Assembly: GCA_963723965.1 (NCBI GenBank) | Contig: CAVRSV010000002.1 | Coordinates: 219,654-283,653, forward strand | Origin: JARRKC01 sp963723965 | GTDB taxonomy: Bacteria; Acidobacteriota; UBA6911; RPQK01; JAPXNP01 | Length of the DNA stretch: 64,000 nt | Direction of reading: 5' to 3' | The notes under the pieces: model-generated | Told to the model about the DNA's origin: nothing | Database searches by the model: none | Seen by the model: only the letters and a program-made list of their open reading frames with translations | Translations under genes and position numbers: made by a program | Shown: piece by piece, positions 26,485 through 34,319 of the stretch | Layout: every line of letters starts with the position of its first letter | How positions within the stretch are numbered: the first letter of the stretch is position 1

Positions 26485-28953
26485 CTATTCCTGGCGCAGA
26501 GCGACCACCGGGTCGATCCTGGTCGCACGGAGGCCGGGCAATGCGCAGGCGGCCAGGGCCACGACCGCCAGCACCAGAACGCCCTCGAGCAGGACGACTG
26601 GATCCAGCGGCCGGACTCCATAGAGCAGGCTCGACACATAGCGCTGCAATGCCAGTGCCCCACCCAGGCCGATCAGAAAGCCGATCCCGAGGATCCAGAT
26701 CCCCTGCTTGAAGATCAGCTTGAAGATCGTCTCCGTGCTGCTTCCCAGGGCCATGCGGATACCGATTTCCCTCGTTCGCTGGGCCACCGTGTAGGCGAGC
26801 ACTCCGTAAATCCCCACCGCAGCAAGGAGCAGGGCGGCAATACCGAATCCGATGGACAACAGCACGGGAGATCTCCTGCTGACGAGGGATTCGTCGATAC
26901 GTTCGTTCATCGTCTGAACGTCGAACAGCGGCAGCTCTCCGTCGAGCTCGCTGACGACACGGCGCAGTGCAGGAGTCAGCCCCTGGGGCTCCACGCTGGC
27001 CCGAACCGCGAAGGTCAGTCGGGAGCGCGGATCCTGCGTATAGGGGAAGAAGTACGCCCCCACCCGCTCATCCGGATCGACCAGGGCTCTCAGCTTGACG
27101 CTCCCGACGACGCCGACGACCGTGAAGTAGACCGTCTTTTCGTCGGGTTGGGTGAGGTCTTGCGGATTGTTGGGCCGCCACATCCTCTGGCCGATGGGAT
27201 CCTCGTTCGGCCAGAATTTGCGCGCCAGACGCTGATCGACGATGATCACTCGCTGCGACTCTGCAGTGTCCCGTTCGTCGAAGAATCGGCCCGCGATCAG
27301 CGGGATTCTCAGGGCCTCGAAATAACCTGGCGTGACGGTGATGGAATTGGGCGAGACCAGTGATTCACCGGGCTTCATGGAGTAGCCTTCGGCCAGGATG
27401 ACGCTGTCGCTGAAGCTGTGCCCGAAGGGCAGACTGCTGGTCGCGCCGGCGGAGACGACACCGGGAAGTGCCCGGATCCGTTCGAGAGCCCGTGTGGTGA
27501 AGGTCCGTCGGGACTCGGGATCCCCGTAGCGAATCGACGGCATGGCAACGGTCCCCGTGACGACCCGCTCGGCCACGAAGCCCGGGTCGACGGACAGCAC
27601 GTTGCGGAAGCTCGCCAGCAGCAACCCGGCGGCCACCAGCAGGACGAAGGCGAAGGCCACCTGGACGACGACCAGGCCGTTGCGCACGAACCGGGCGCGT
27701 CGCCCGGCGGTGGTGGTCCGCAGATCCTGGTGGAAGACCGCGTTCAGGTCGAGGTTCAGGGCCTGTGCGACCGGGATCAGACCGATCAGGATCCCGACGA
27801 CGAGGGAGAGACCGACGATGAACAGAAGGACCGTCGGGTTCATGCCGATCTCGGCGCTTCTGGGAAACTGATCGAGTCCCAGGGCGTTCAAGGCCCGGAG
27901 TCCGCCATACCCCAGCAGGATTCCCACGCCGCCGCCGGACAGCGTGAGCACGACCCCTTCAGTCACCAGCTGCCGGGCGATGCGCAGCCTGGGAGCCCCC
28001 AGCGCCAGCCGCGTCGCCAGCTCCCGGCTCCGGAAGCTCGACCGCGTCATGACCAGGTTGGCGATGTTGACCGCTCCGATCAGGAGCACGAAGAGGACTG
28101 CACCCCACAGGAGGTACAGCGTCCGCTTGACCCCACGCACCACCTCATCGTGCAGCCACACCACGTTGGTGTGAAAGCCCGCGTTGGTCAGGATCTCCCG
28201 GAAGGAAGGAAAAGCGTCGAGATTGGCCGCATTGATGGCGTCGATCTGGGCCTGAGCCTGCTCGATGGTGGCGCCCGGCTTGAGGCGTGCAATCATCTCC
28301 CAGTTGTTGCTATGACGAGCATCGTCGGACTTCTGCTCGTTGGTGAAGGCGAGGGGCCGCCACAACTGGATCCCGGGGTCGAGAAACAAAAAGCTCGCAG
28401 GCATGACACCCACGATTGTGTAAGGATTCCCGTAGATCCGCACGTCCCGGCCCAGCACGTTCCGGTCGCCGCCGTACAGCTGTTGCCAGAGGCCGTAGCT
28501 CAGTACGACCTTGCCCTCATTGCCGAGTTCGCCTTCGTCCTCGCTGAAGATGCGGCCGAGTTGCGGCTGGATGCCGAGCAGCCGAAAAAAGGATGGGGTC
28601 ACTCCCATTGCCTGGATCTGCTGAACGGATCCCTTGTCGCCGATGGTGAGGTTCTGGTCCTGAAACAGAGCCTGCTCCTCGAAGACGGTGGTGTCGCGAA
28701 GACGGTCGTAATAGTCCGGGACCCCGTTCTCACTTCGCTCCACACCAGCATTGGGATAGCTGTTGTAGATCATGACGATGCGATCCGATTCCGGCAGGGG
28801 AAGCGGTTTGAACACGACCGAGTCGATGACGCTGAAGATGGCCGTGTTGGCGGCAATACAGACGGCCAGCGTGGCAACGGCCGTAATGGTGAAGCCCTTG
28901 TCATTCCACAGGAGCCTGACAGCGAACCGGATGTCTTGCAGAAACTCATCCAT
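26485..28953 (-). CDS. ADOP-type ABC permease (FtsX/MacB-like)
   Basis: This 822-residue membrane protein has the double FtsX architecture known as acidobacterial duplicated orphan permease. An N-terminal membrane helix (NDKGFTITAVATLAVCIAANTAIFSVID) is followed by a MacB-like periplasmic core, three membrane segments, a second helix with periplasmic core (from about residue 430), and a final FtsX three-helix unit with the family stretch LAYTVAQRTREIGIRMALG. No ATPase gene is adjacent, as is usual for the family. The best start is ATG 28953 (MDEFLQDIRFAVRLL). It converges on the aldo/keto reductase. The function of these permeases is not established. Confidence 0.92.
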   Translation of the reverse strand: MDEFLQDIRFAVRLLWNDKGFTITAVATLAVCIAANTAIFSVIDSVVFKPLPLPESDRIVMIYNSYPNAGVERSENGVPDYYDRLRDTTVFEEQALFQDQNLTIGDKGSVQQIQAMGVTPSFFRLLGIQPQLGRIFSEDEGELGNEGKVVLSYGLWQQLYGGDRNVLGRDVRIYGNPYTIVGVMPASFLFLDPGIQLWRPLAFTNEQKSDDARHSNNWEMIARLKPGATIEQAQAQIDAINAANLDAFPSFREILTNAGFHTNVVWLHDEVVRGVKRTLYLLWGAVLFVLLIGAVNIANLVMTRSSFRSRELATRLALGAPRLRIARQLVTEGVVLTLSGGGVGILLGYGGLRALNALGLDQFPRSAEIGMNPTVLLFIVGLSLVVGILIGLIPVAQALNLDLNAVFHQDLRTTTAGRRARFVRNGLVVVQVAFAFVLLVAAGLLLASFRNVLSVDPGFVAERVVTGTVAMPSIRYGDPESRRTFTTRALERIRALPGVVSAGATSSLPFGHSFSDSVILAEGYSMKPGESLVSPNSITVTPGYFEALRIPLIAGRFFDERDTAESQRVIIVDQRLARKFWPNEDPIGQRMWRPNNPQDLTQPDEKTVYFTVVGVVGSVKLRALVDPDERVGAYFFPYTQDPRSRLTFAVRASVEPQGLTPALRRVVSELDGELPLFDVQTMNERIDESLVSRRSPVLLSIGFGIAALLLAAVGIYGVLAYTVAQRTREIGIRMALGSSTETIFKLIFKQGIWILGIGFLIGLGGALALQRYVSSLLYGVRPLDPVVLLEGVLVLAVVALAACALPGLRATRIDPVVALRQE

Positions 28954-29165
28954 CGCGCGCGGAACCCTCCCTTCGATTCTGCCTCGTGTCCAATAACGCA
29001 CAAACCCTTCCGAAGGTTCAAGCGCGACAGGCCGAGGGGCAAAGACCAGGCCCGGGACGATTCCCCCTCGGGGCCGCCTGGCCCGTCATGGAGTGACACG
29101 AAAGTCATCGCCACAGGGCCGTCCGGCCCTCAACAGCGGGGAGCAGATCGGAGGGTTTCGGACGC

Positions 29166-29591
29166 TCAGTCGGAGGGGGCCCCCGCCTTTCTCGCACGCA
29201 GTCGATTCAACGCACGCTGAGCGTTGACCAGCAGCCCATTTCGCGTCGAATAGGTTTCGTTCGCCTTGGCCCAGCTGACGCAATTGAACTGCTCGCAGAG
29301 CTCCGGAAAGTCGGGTCCCCCGTACACCCGGCAGCGGTGGACCGGACCGTCGGGACTCTCGGTCACCTCGAGATTTCGGCAGAATCCCAGGTCGACCGTT
29401 GCGTCATGTTTCTTCTCGCAGCAGTCAGGATTTCCCGCCGTGGGAGGTGGAAGGAGAGCGTAGCCGATCTGCCGCAGAAAGCGCCGATAGCGCGGCGTCG
29501 TGTCCCGCAGACGGAAGGTGACCCGACAGCAGGAGCCACAGATTCTGCAGAGGTCCGGGCTGATGTCGCGTTCGTGGATATCCAGCGTCAT
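29166..29591 (-). CDS. YkgJ-type cysteine-cluster protein
   Basis: This 141-residue protein begins with the metal-binding motif C15-x2-C18-x2-C21-C22 (DLCRICGSCC) and has further cysteines at DCCEKK, GFCRNLE, HRCRVYG and LCEQFNC. This is the pattern of the YkgJ/UPF0153 family, thought to bind zinc or an Fe-S cluster. It has no signal peptide. The C-terminus is Arg-rich. It is transcribed divergently from the outer-membrane/sulfur-relay operon, with a 317-base gap. Confidence 0.72.
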   Translation of the reverse strand: MTLDIHERDISPDLCRICGSCCRVTFRLRDTTPRYRRFLRQIGYALLPPPTAGNPDCCEKKHDATVDLGFCRNLEVTESPDGPVHRCRVYGGPDFPELCEQFNCVSWAKANETYSTRNGLLVNAQRALNRLRARKAGAPSD

Positions 29592-29721
29592 GGCACCACT
29601 CCGTACGAAGGATCCAGGGCCGCCAAGGGCCCGCCGAGAATATAGCAGTGGGCCGCCCGGTTGGCAACGCGGAGGATTCGAGGCGCCGGGGCGTCGATCG
29701 GCCCGTCCGCCATATTTTCAC

Positions 29722-29748
29722 TTGACACAATTTGCGCCATGGTATTAC
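29722..29748 (+). promoter_or_regulatory. Sigma-70-like promoter for the barrel/sulfur-relay operon
   Basis: TTGACA (29722-29727) is followed after 15 bases by TATTAC (29743-29748). With a 17-base spacer the -10 would read TTACAG. This is the best promoter in the 317-base gap (29592-29908) between the divergent YkgJ and barrel genes. A transcript would start near 29755 and have a leader of about 150 bases before the signal-peptide ATG at 29909. I see nothing else in the gap. Confidence 0.45.
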
Positions 29749-29908
29749 AGTGCGTGGAAACCTTCCATGAAAGAAGTCCGCAGCCTCTCCGATTTCTCTG
29801 GCTTCACCTGAGCCTGAGCGCTCCGTCGGCGGTCCGTCGTCGGCACTTCCTGCCGAACCATCACAACGTTCCATCCACATCTGCGTGGATTTGAGAATTC
29901 GGGGCCTC

Positions 29909-31003
29909 ATGTTTCGCAAAACGATACTCTTGGTATGCGCGATCGTCTGTCTGGGTCTGCTCATCCCCCGACAGGCCTTCGCCCAGGGGTGAATAATCAC
30001 CCGCAATACCGCGCCCGTGCTTGGCGCGCAAATCAGCCCTTACCTGAAGAAAGGTGAATTCCAGGTGAGTGCCAGCTATCGGCACTTCACCGCCGATCAC
30101 CAGTATCGAGGCGGCTCCGGATTGAACGAATCCGTCACCCGTCTGGGTACCCAGGTGATCAGTAAGATGCGCTTCGTGTCGTTCGATGCTGTGTATGCGG
30201 TCAACGAGCAACTCAATCTGACCTTGGACATTCCCTTCGTAGCCTATGGCAGCTCGAGCCGTGCCCTGCCCGCCTCGGTTGCCGGAAGCCCCCGTTTCGT
30301 GCAAACCGCTACGGGTTTCGGGGATATCACCGCGGGCGGCCGCTATTGGCTGATGGACTGTGCGACTCATTCCCGCGAGAACATCGGCATCGGTGTCGCC
30401 CTCAAGATGCCGACCGGCAACAGCGCGGTTACGGATCTCTTTCCCAATGCCCTGGGACAGGACATCCGGCTCCGCGTCGTGGACCAGTCGATCCAGCCCG
30501 GGGACGGAGGTTGGGGCTTTCTGGTGACGCTGGAGGCCTTCAAGAGTCTCGGGGACTTCACTCTCTTCGGAAGTGGAGCTTATCTGTTCAACCCCAGGGG
30601 CCAGAACGACACCCTTTCGGCTCCGGCATTCCTGAATCCCGCGGGCCCGGAGGCGGTCCCCGCCGACTTCCGCTACAACACAGTGGGTGATTCCTATATC
30701 GCTCGCGTCGGTCTCGGCTATCCACTGGCCGCGCTCAGAGGAGTTTCGCTCTCGGTCGCCGGTCGCATCGAGGGGGTTCCGGCAACGGACATCTTGGGTC
30801 AGACCATCGGTTTCCGGCGGCCGGGATACTTCGTGTCCGTGGAGCCTGGTGTGATTTACAGCACGCAGAAGGCGACCTTCTCACTCAGCGTGCCCCTGCG
30901 CGTCTACCAGTACGTCCAGGACTCCCTGGGCGCTCCGAGGGATTCCACCTTTGCGGATCATCTGTTGCTGGCAAGTGCCAGCTATCGATTTGGAGGAGAT
31001 TGA
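29909..31003 (+). CDS. Outer-membrane beta-barrel protein, signal peptide separated by in-frame TGA
   Basis: ATG 29909 opens a textbook signal peptide (MFRKTILLVCAIVCLG to RQAFAQG) that runs into TGA at 29990-29992. In the same frame, without any other stop, the mature protein continues (APVLGAQISPYLKKGEFQVS) to 31003. The mature part of about 335 residues alternates in the way of a transmembrane beta-barrel (FQVSASYRHF, LNLTLDIPFVAYG, FGDITAGGRYW, SYIARVGLGYPLA) and ends SASYRFGGD. It resembles the 'meta-pathway'/transporter-like barrels of outer membranes. A GTG at 30017 could start a product without signal, which could not reach the membrane. Either a point mutation killed the gene, the base is miscalled, or the stop is read through. 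Confidence 0.7.
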
Positions 31004-31045
31004 GAACAAACCGGGGGGCGGGGAGAATTCTCTCCCCCTTCACCG

Positions 31046-31306
31046 ATGTGGGAGATGCAAACCAACGTGAACACCGATTCGGACCAGAAACCTGTGGACG
31101 AGTGGGACGCCGGCCAAACCGGCTGCGGCGAACTGCTGATGCGACTCAACCCGCGCCTGCGGGCCCTCGAACCGGGCAGCGTGCTCCGGGTGATCGCCCG
31201 TGACGCGGGTGCTCCCGAGGATCTGCCTGCCTGGTGCCGGCTGACCGGTCACCAACTCGTCTACGCCAAACACCCGGAATATTGGATTCGAAAGAAGGAG
31301 TCCTGA
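31046..31306 (+). CDS. TusA-like sulfur carrier protein
   Basis: This 86-residue protein has the TusA/SirA fold signature. Cys C27 lies in TGCGELLMRL, replacing the usual C-P-x-P, and is followed by LEPGSVLRVIARDAGAPEDLPAWCRLTGHQLV, which matches the conserved second half of the family (Asp-Pro-x-Ala, Asp-Ile/Leu-Pro, AWC, TGH). TusA proteins carry sulfur as a persulfide on the first Cys. The start may be ATG 31046 or ATG 31055. It is followed after 2 bases by the DsrE gene, which is the usual genetic partner. Confidence 0.8.
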   Translation: MWEMQTNVNTDSDQKPVDEWDAGQTGCGELLMRLNPRLRALEPGSVLRVIARDAGAPEDLPAWCRLTGHQLVYAKHPEYWIRKKES

Positions 31307-31308
31307 AG

Positions 31309-31671
31309 ATGCCTGGAAAATTCTGTGTCAGCCTGACCTGTGCGAAAGACAACTCGGACAAGGCGACCGTCGCCTTCGTGGTGGCCAATGCGGCCGCGGG
31401 TTCGGACAAGGATACCCTCGTGTTTCTGAGCGTCGAAGGCGTGCGCCTGTCCCAGAAGGGTTATGCCGACAACATCCGCGAAGAGGGATTCGCCCCCCTC
31501 AAGGAGCTGATGGAGAGCTTCGTCAACGCGGGAGGCAAGATCTACGTCTGCTCGCCCTGCTTCGCCAAGCGCAAGCTCGATGACCGGAATCTGATCCCGG
31601 GGGCGGCCATCGTCGGCGGCGCCAAACTGGTCGAGTTCCTCAGCGACGGCAGTCCCTGCATCAGCTATTGA
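31309..31671 (+). CDS. DsrE-family sulfur transfer protein
   Basis: This 120-residue DsrE/F-like protein opens with a FCVSLTCAKDNSDKATVAFV strand and helix, then TLVFLSVEGVRL. The conserved cysteine loop GGKIYVCSPCFAKRKL contains C81 and C84, one of which would carry the persulfide. It ends with the typical GAAIVGGAKLVEFLSDG. DsrE-type proteins pass sulfur to or from TusA. GGAG lies about 8 bases before ATG 31309. The ORF can be read further upstream but overlaps the TusA gene. The next gene follows after 11 bases. Confidence 0.85.
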   Translation: MPGKFCVSLTCAKDNSDKATVAFVVANAAAGSDKDTLVFLSVEGVRLSQKGYADNIREEGFAPLKELMESFVNAGGKIYVCSPCFAKRKLDDRNLIPGAAIVGGAKLVEFLSDGSPCISY

Positions 31672-31682
31672 GGAGAGCTCGA

Positions 31683-33251
31683 ATGAGCCACGAAGAACCG
31701 GTCCTGGAACCCGTGGAACGCCATCCCTACGAGCCGGATTCCGGTTTCGACGGCGGCGATCTGAATTGTGGCAACGGGTTACTCCTGTTGATCCGCAGGC
31801 ACATCGATCCTCTCGAGCCGGGTCAGTTGCTGGAGATCCGCTCCACCGAGATCTCCGTCGACGAGGATCTGCCGGCCTGGTGCCGCATGACTCGAAACGA
31901 GCTCGTGTCCTGGACCCGGCAGGGCTCTCAGCGCAGCTTCCTGGTCAGCAAGGGGCCCTTCCACCGCGATTCGGCGGCCAGAGAAGTGTCTCGCTCACCA
32001 GTCCCCTCGAGGATCTCCGTTGGCACGCCCACCGGTAGGGACGGCGCGCTCCCGGCGCGGGAACTTCCCGGCCCGTCGCCTGTCCCCTCGATCCCGCCGC
32101 TGTCCGTGATGGGAATCGGGAGCTGGCCGCGACCCCGCTGGATGGCCCAGGCCATCCACGAACACCTGGAGAACCGGCTGTCGGAGGAAGAGTTCCAGGC
32201 CACCGCGGACGATGCCGTCCGTCTGGCGCTGCAGGCCCAGCTGCGGGCCGGGGTCGACGTCGTCACCGACGGCGAGCAGCGCCGAGACAGCTACTCCAGC
32301 TTCGTCGGTGGGATCCTGGACAACTGCCAGCTGATCCCATTGACCGATCTTTTGCCCCTGGTGGACGACCCGGACCACTTCGCGGAAGAGCTGCGATCCC
32401 TCGATGTCCCGGCCGAGGAGGTCCGGCACCCGGCGGTCTTCGGCCCGCTTGGACGGAGTCGGCCTCTGGCCTGCCACGAACTGGCATTCGTTCGCACACA
32501 GACCGATCGTCCGGTGAAGGTTGCACTGCCCGGTCCCTATACTCTGGCCCGGACGATGTGGATGGAATGCATTTCCGATCGCGCCTACCGCTCCCGGGAG
32601 CACCTGGCGGAAGATCTCGTGCGGGTCTTGCGCGAGGAAGCCCATCACCTGCTGGCGGACGGAGCGGCCCTGGTCCAGTTCGACGAGCCGGTGCTGAGCG
32701 AAGCCGTCTTCACCGGACCGAAGAACAAGCGCAGCTTCATGTGCGGTGCCCTCGGCGAAAAGGGTGAAGCCGCGGAGGAACTGGCCTTCGCCTCGGCCCT
32801 GATCCGGGAAGTCGTGGCCGGCCTGCCCCGGCAGCGGGTCGCGGTCCACATTTGTCGGGGAAACTGGTCGGCCGACGAGTCCGCCATGCTCAGCGGGGAC
32901 TATCGACCGCTGCTTCCCTATTTGTCTTCGGCACCCGTGGGCACGCTTTTCCTGGAGCTCTCCACACCCCGGGCGGGGGAGCTGGAAGTGTTGTCGGAAC
33001 TGGCCGGAGGCTTTCGGTTCGGCATTGGCGTCGTCAACCAAAAGAGCTCCCGGGTGGAAACGGTCGAGGAGGTTCTGGTGCGTGCCGAAAAGGCCCTGCG
33101 GCTCTTCGGCGAGGACAACGTCCTGTTGGCTCCCGACTGTGGATTTGCCACCTACGCCGACAACCCGGTCAGCTCGGCGCGCGTGGCGGAAGCCAAGCTT
33201 GCCGCCATCGTCTCGGCCGCGCGTCGTCTGCGCTCCGGGAGCGCCGACTAG
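31683..33251 (+). CDS. TusA-like domain fused to compact MetE-type methionine synthase domain
   Basis: This 522-residue protein has two parts. Residues about 18-78 repeat the TusA pattern of the gene two places upstream (CGNGLLLLIRRHIDPLEPG, EDLPAWCRMTRNELV), with its sulfur-carrying Cys at C29. After a Pro/Arg-rich linker, residues about 140-520 form a cobalamin-independent methionine synthase (MetE C-terminal) barrel with SVMGIGSWPRP, VVTDGEQRRDSYSSF, QFDEPVLSEA and the four zinc ligands H389 and C391 (VHICRGNW), E425 (LFLELSTP) and C486 (APDCGF). The folate-binding N-terminal MetE domain is absent, as in short 'core' MetE proteins, so the methyl donor is uncertain. ATG 31683 has GGAG 9 bases upstream. 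It ends the TusA-DsrE operon. Confidence 0.85.
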   Translation: MSHEEPVLEPVERHPYEPDSGFDGGDLNCGNGLLLLIRRHIDPLEPGQLLEIRSTEISVDEDLPAWCRMTRNELVSWTRQGSQRSFLVSKGPFHRDSAAREVSRSPVPSRISVGTPTGRDGALPARELPGPSPVPSIPPLSVMGIGSWPRPRWMAQAIHEHLENRLSEEEFQATADDAVRLALQAQLRAGVDVVTDGEQRRDSYSSFVGGILDNCQLIPLTDLLPLVDDPDHFAEELRSLDVPAEEVRHPAVFGPLGRSRPLACHELAFVRTQTDRPVKVALPGPYTLARTMWMECISDRAYRSREHLAEDLVRVLREEAHHLLADGAALVQFDEPVLSEAVFTGPKNKRSFMCGALGEKGEAAEELAFASALIREVVAGLPRQRVAVHICRGNWSADESAMLSGDYRPLLPYLSSAPVGTLFLELSTPRAGELEVLSELAGGFRFGIGVVNQKSSRVETVEEVLVRAEKALRLFGEDNVLLAPDCGFATYADNPVSSARVAEAKLAAIVSAARRLRSGSAD

Positions 33252-33277
33252 CGCCACCTTCGGTCAGGGCCCCGCTC

Positions 33278-33308
33278 GCTGGCCGGTCACGCTCGGTGAC
33301 CGGCCAGC
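33278..33308. terminator. Perfect 13-bp hairpin between convergent genes
   Basis: GCTGGCCGGTCAC (33278-33290) and its exact complement (33296-33308) form a 13-bp stem with a 5-base loop in the 102-base gap between the end of the MetE-fusion gene and the end of the gene on the opposite strand. There is no T-tract on either side, so it is not a classical intrinsic terminator, but its position suits a two-way transcription stop. Confidence 0.6.
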
Positions 33309-33353
33309 AGAAGGGAGGTGTTCTGCGACTCGGAATCGACTCGGTCCCGCCGG

Positions 33354-34289
33354 TCAGTCGAGACTCCCGATGTAGAAGGGATACTTGCTCATCTCACTGG
33401 CATAGAAGCTCTTGTCCAGTCCCACCTGCGTCACTTCGACGTCGAAGTAGAGAAAGTAATGACCGAACTTGGCGTTCAAACCCCAATAGCTGTCATTCAG
33501 GAGATCGTCCATTCCCAGGTTCAGGTCGTTGAATCGATAGCTGGCCCACTTCCCCGCCGGATCCGTCTGGGTGGGGATGTCCGACGGATTGAGGTGGACG
33601 GTCCAACGGCCCCCGGCGTCCCAGTCGGCATGGACTCTCAGACTGAACTTGAACTGATAGCGCCAATCGGTCGGTGCATTCTTCACTTCCGCCTTGACGC
33701 CGAGGATCATGCCCCGGACCGAGCTCAGTCCGTTCAGAAGCCCGGATTCGGCCCGAACCAAGGGCTGGTAGGCAGGAATCGTCAACTCGAGCTGCGGATT
33801 GGCGGTATAGAGGCTGAGGTAGGCTCCCCGGGTCACCGAGACGTCGTTGCCTCCGACGGCCGACAAGAACGGCTGAGCGAAGCGGGCCGTCACGGGGATC
33901 TCGTAGCTGTTGTAGGGGGAGAAGGAGAACTCGGCCGGATTGTACACCGACTCGTAGTCCGCGCCGGTGATTGAAACGGTGGCCTGGTAACCGCTCGCAG
34001 GACTGATCGTTGCGGCGCTGACCGCCTCGATTCCGCTCCCTCCGAGCGTCCAGGACGTGGCGTAGAGTTCCTCCGCGTCCCAGGTTACCTTGGCGACGGA
34101 CGTCTTGGTCGTGTTGGGCGTCAGTTCGAGCCGGTGCGGCTCGAGGACCACCTGGCCGCCGTCGACGAGCTGTTCCGCCAGGCAGCCCAGGTTGCCGAAA
34201 TACAGCCAGGCAGCCGTCAATGCGAGAAAGGTGACGGCAACGATCGATTTCAATTGTCGCTTGATGCTGGGTTGATTGCTCTTGGACAT
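33354..34289 (-). CDS. Secreted or lipid-exposed protein of unknown function
   Basis: I do not recognise this 311-residue protein. It has one N-terminal hydrophobic segment (IVAVTFLALTAAWLYFGNLGCLA; the Cys could be a lipobox-like site, though it lacks the usual spacing). It then has a beta-rich body including an Ig-like stretch (LTPNTTKTSVAKVTWDAEEL, ISPASGYQATVSITG) and a C-terminal region with YRFNDLNLGMDDLLNDSYWG. ATG 34289 is preferred over 34295 because GGGAG then lies at a good distance. It probably belongs with the two exported-protein genes upstream on the same strand. Confidence 0.65.
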   Translation of the reverse strand: MSKSNQPSIKRQLKSIVAVTFLALTAAWLYFGNLGCLAEQLVDGGQVVLEPHRLELTPNTTKTSVAKVTWDAEELYATSWTLGGSGIEAVSAATISPASGYQATVSITGADYESVYNPAEFSFSPYNSYEIPVTARFAQPFLSAVGGNDVSVTRGAYLSLYTANPQLELTIPAYQPLVRAESGLLNGLSSVRGMILGVKAEVKNAPTDWRYQFKFSLRVHADWDAGGRWTVHLNPSDIPTQTDPAGKWASYRFNDLNLGMDDLLNDSYWGLNAKFGHYFLYFDVEVTQVGLDKSFYASEMSKYPFYIGSLD

Positions 34290-34319
34290 ATGCATGCTCC
34301 CTCGGATTCGATCGGTCGC

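Noticed and set aside
27418..29220. 600-codon plus-strand frame
   Set aside because: It is the mirror of the permease gene; His/Gln/Asp-rich translation without a domain.
29990..29992. TGA as a selenocysteine codon in the barrel gene
   Set aside because: No hairpin of bacterial SECIS type is apparent just after the codon, and a Sec residue at a signal-peptide junction of a barrel has no precedent that I know.
33278..33308. Hairpin as a riboswitch or regulatory RNA
   Set aside because: It is a simple perfect stem with a 5-base loop at the end of two convergent genes; a transcription stop is sufficient explanation.
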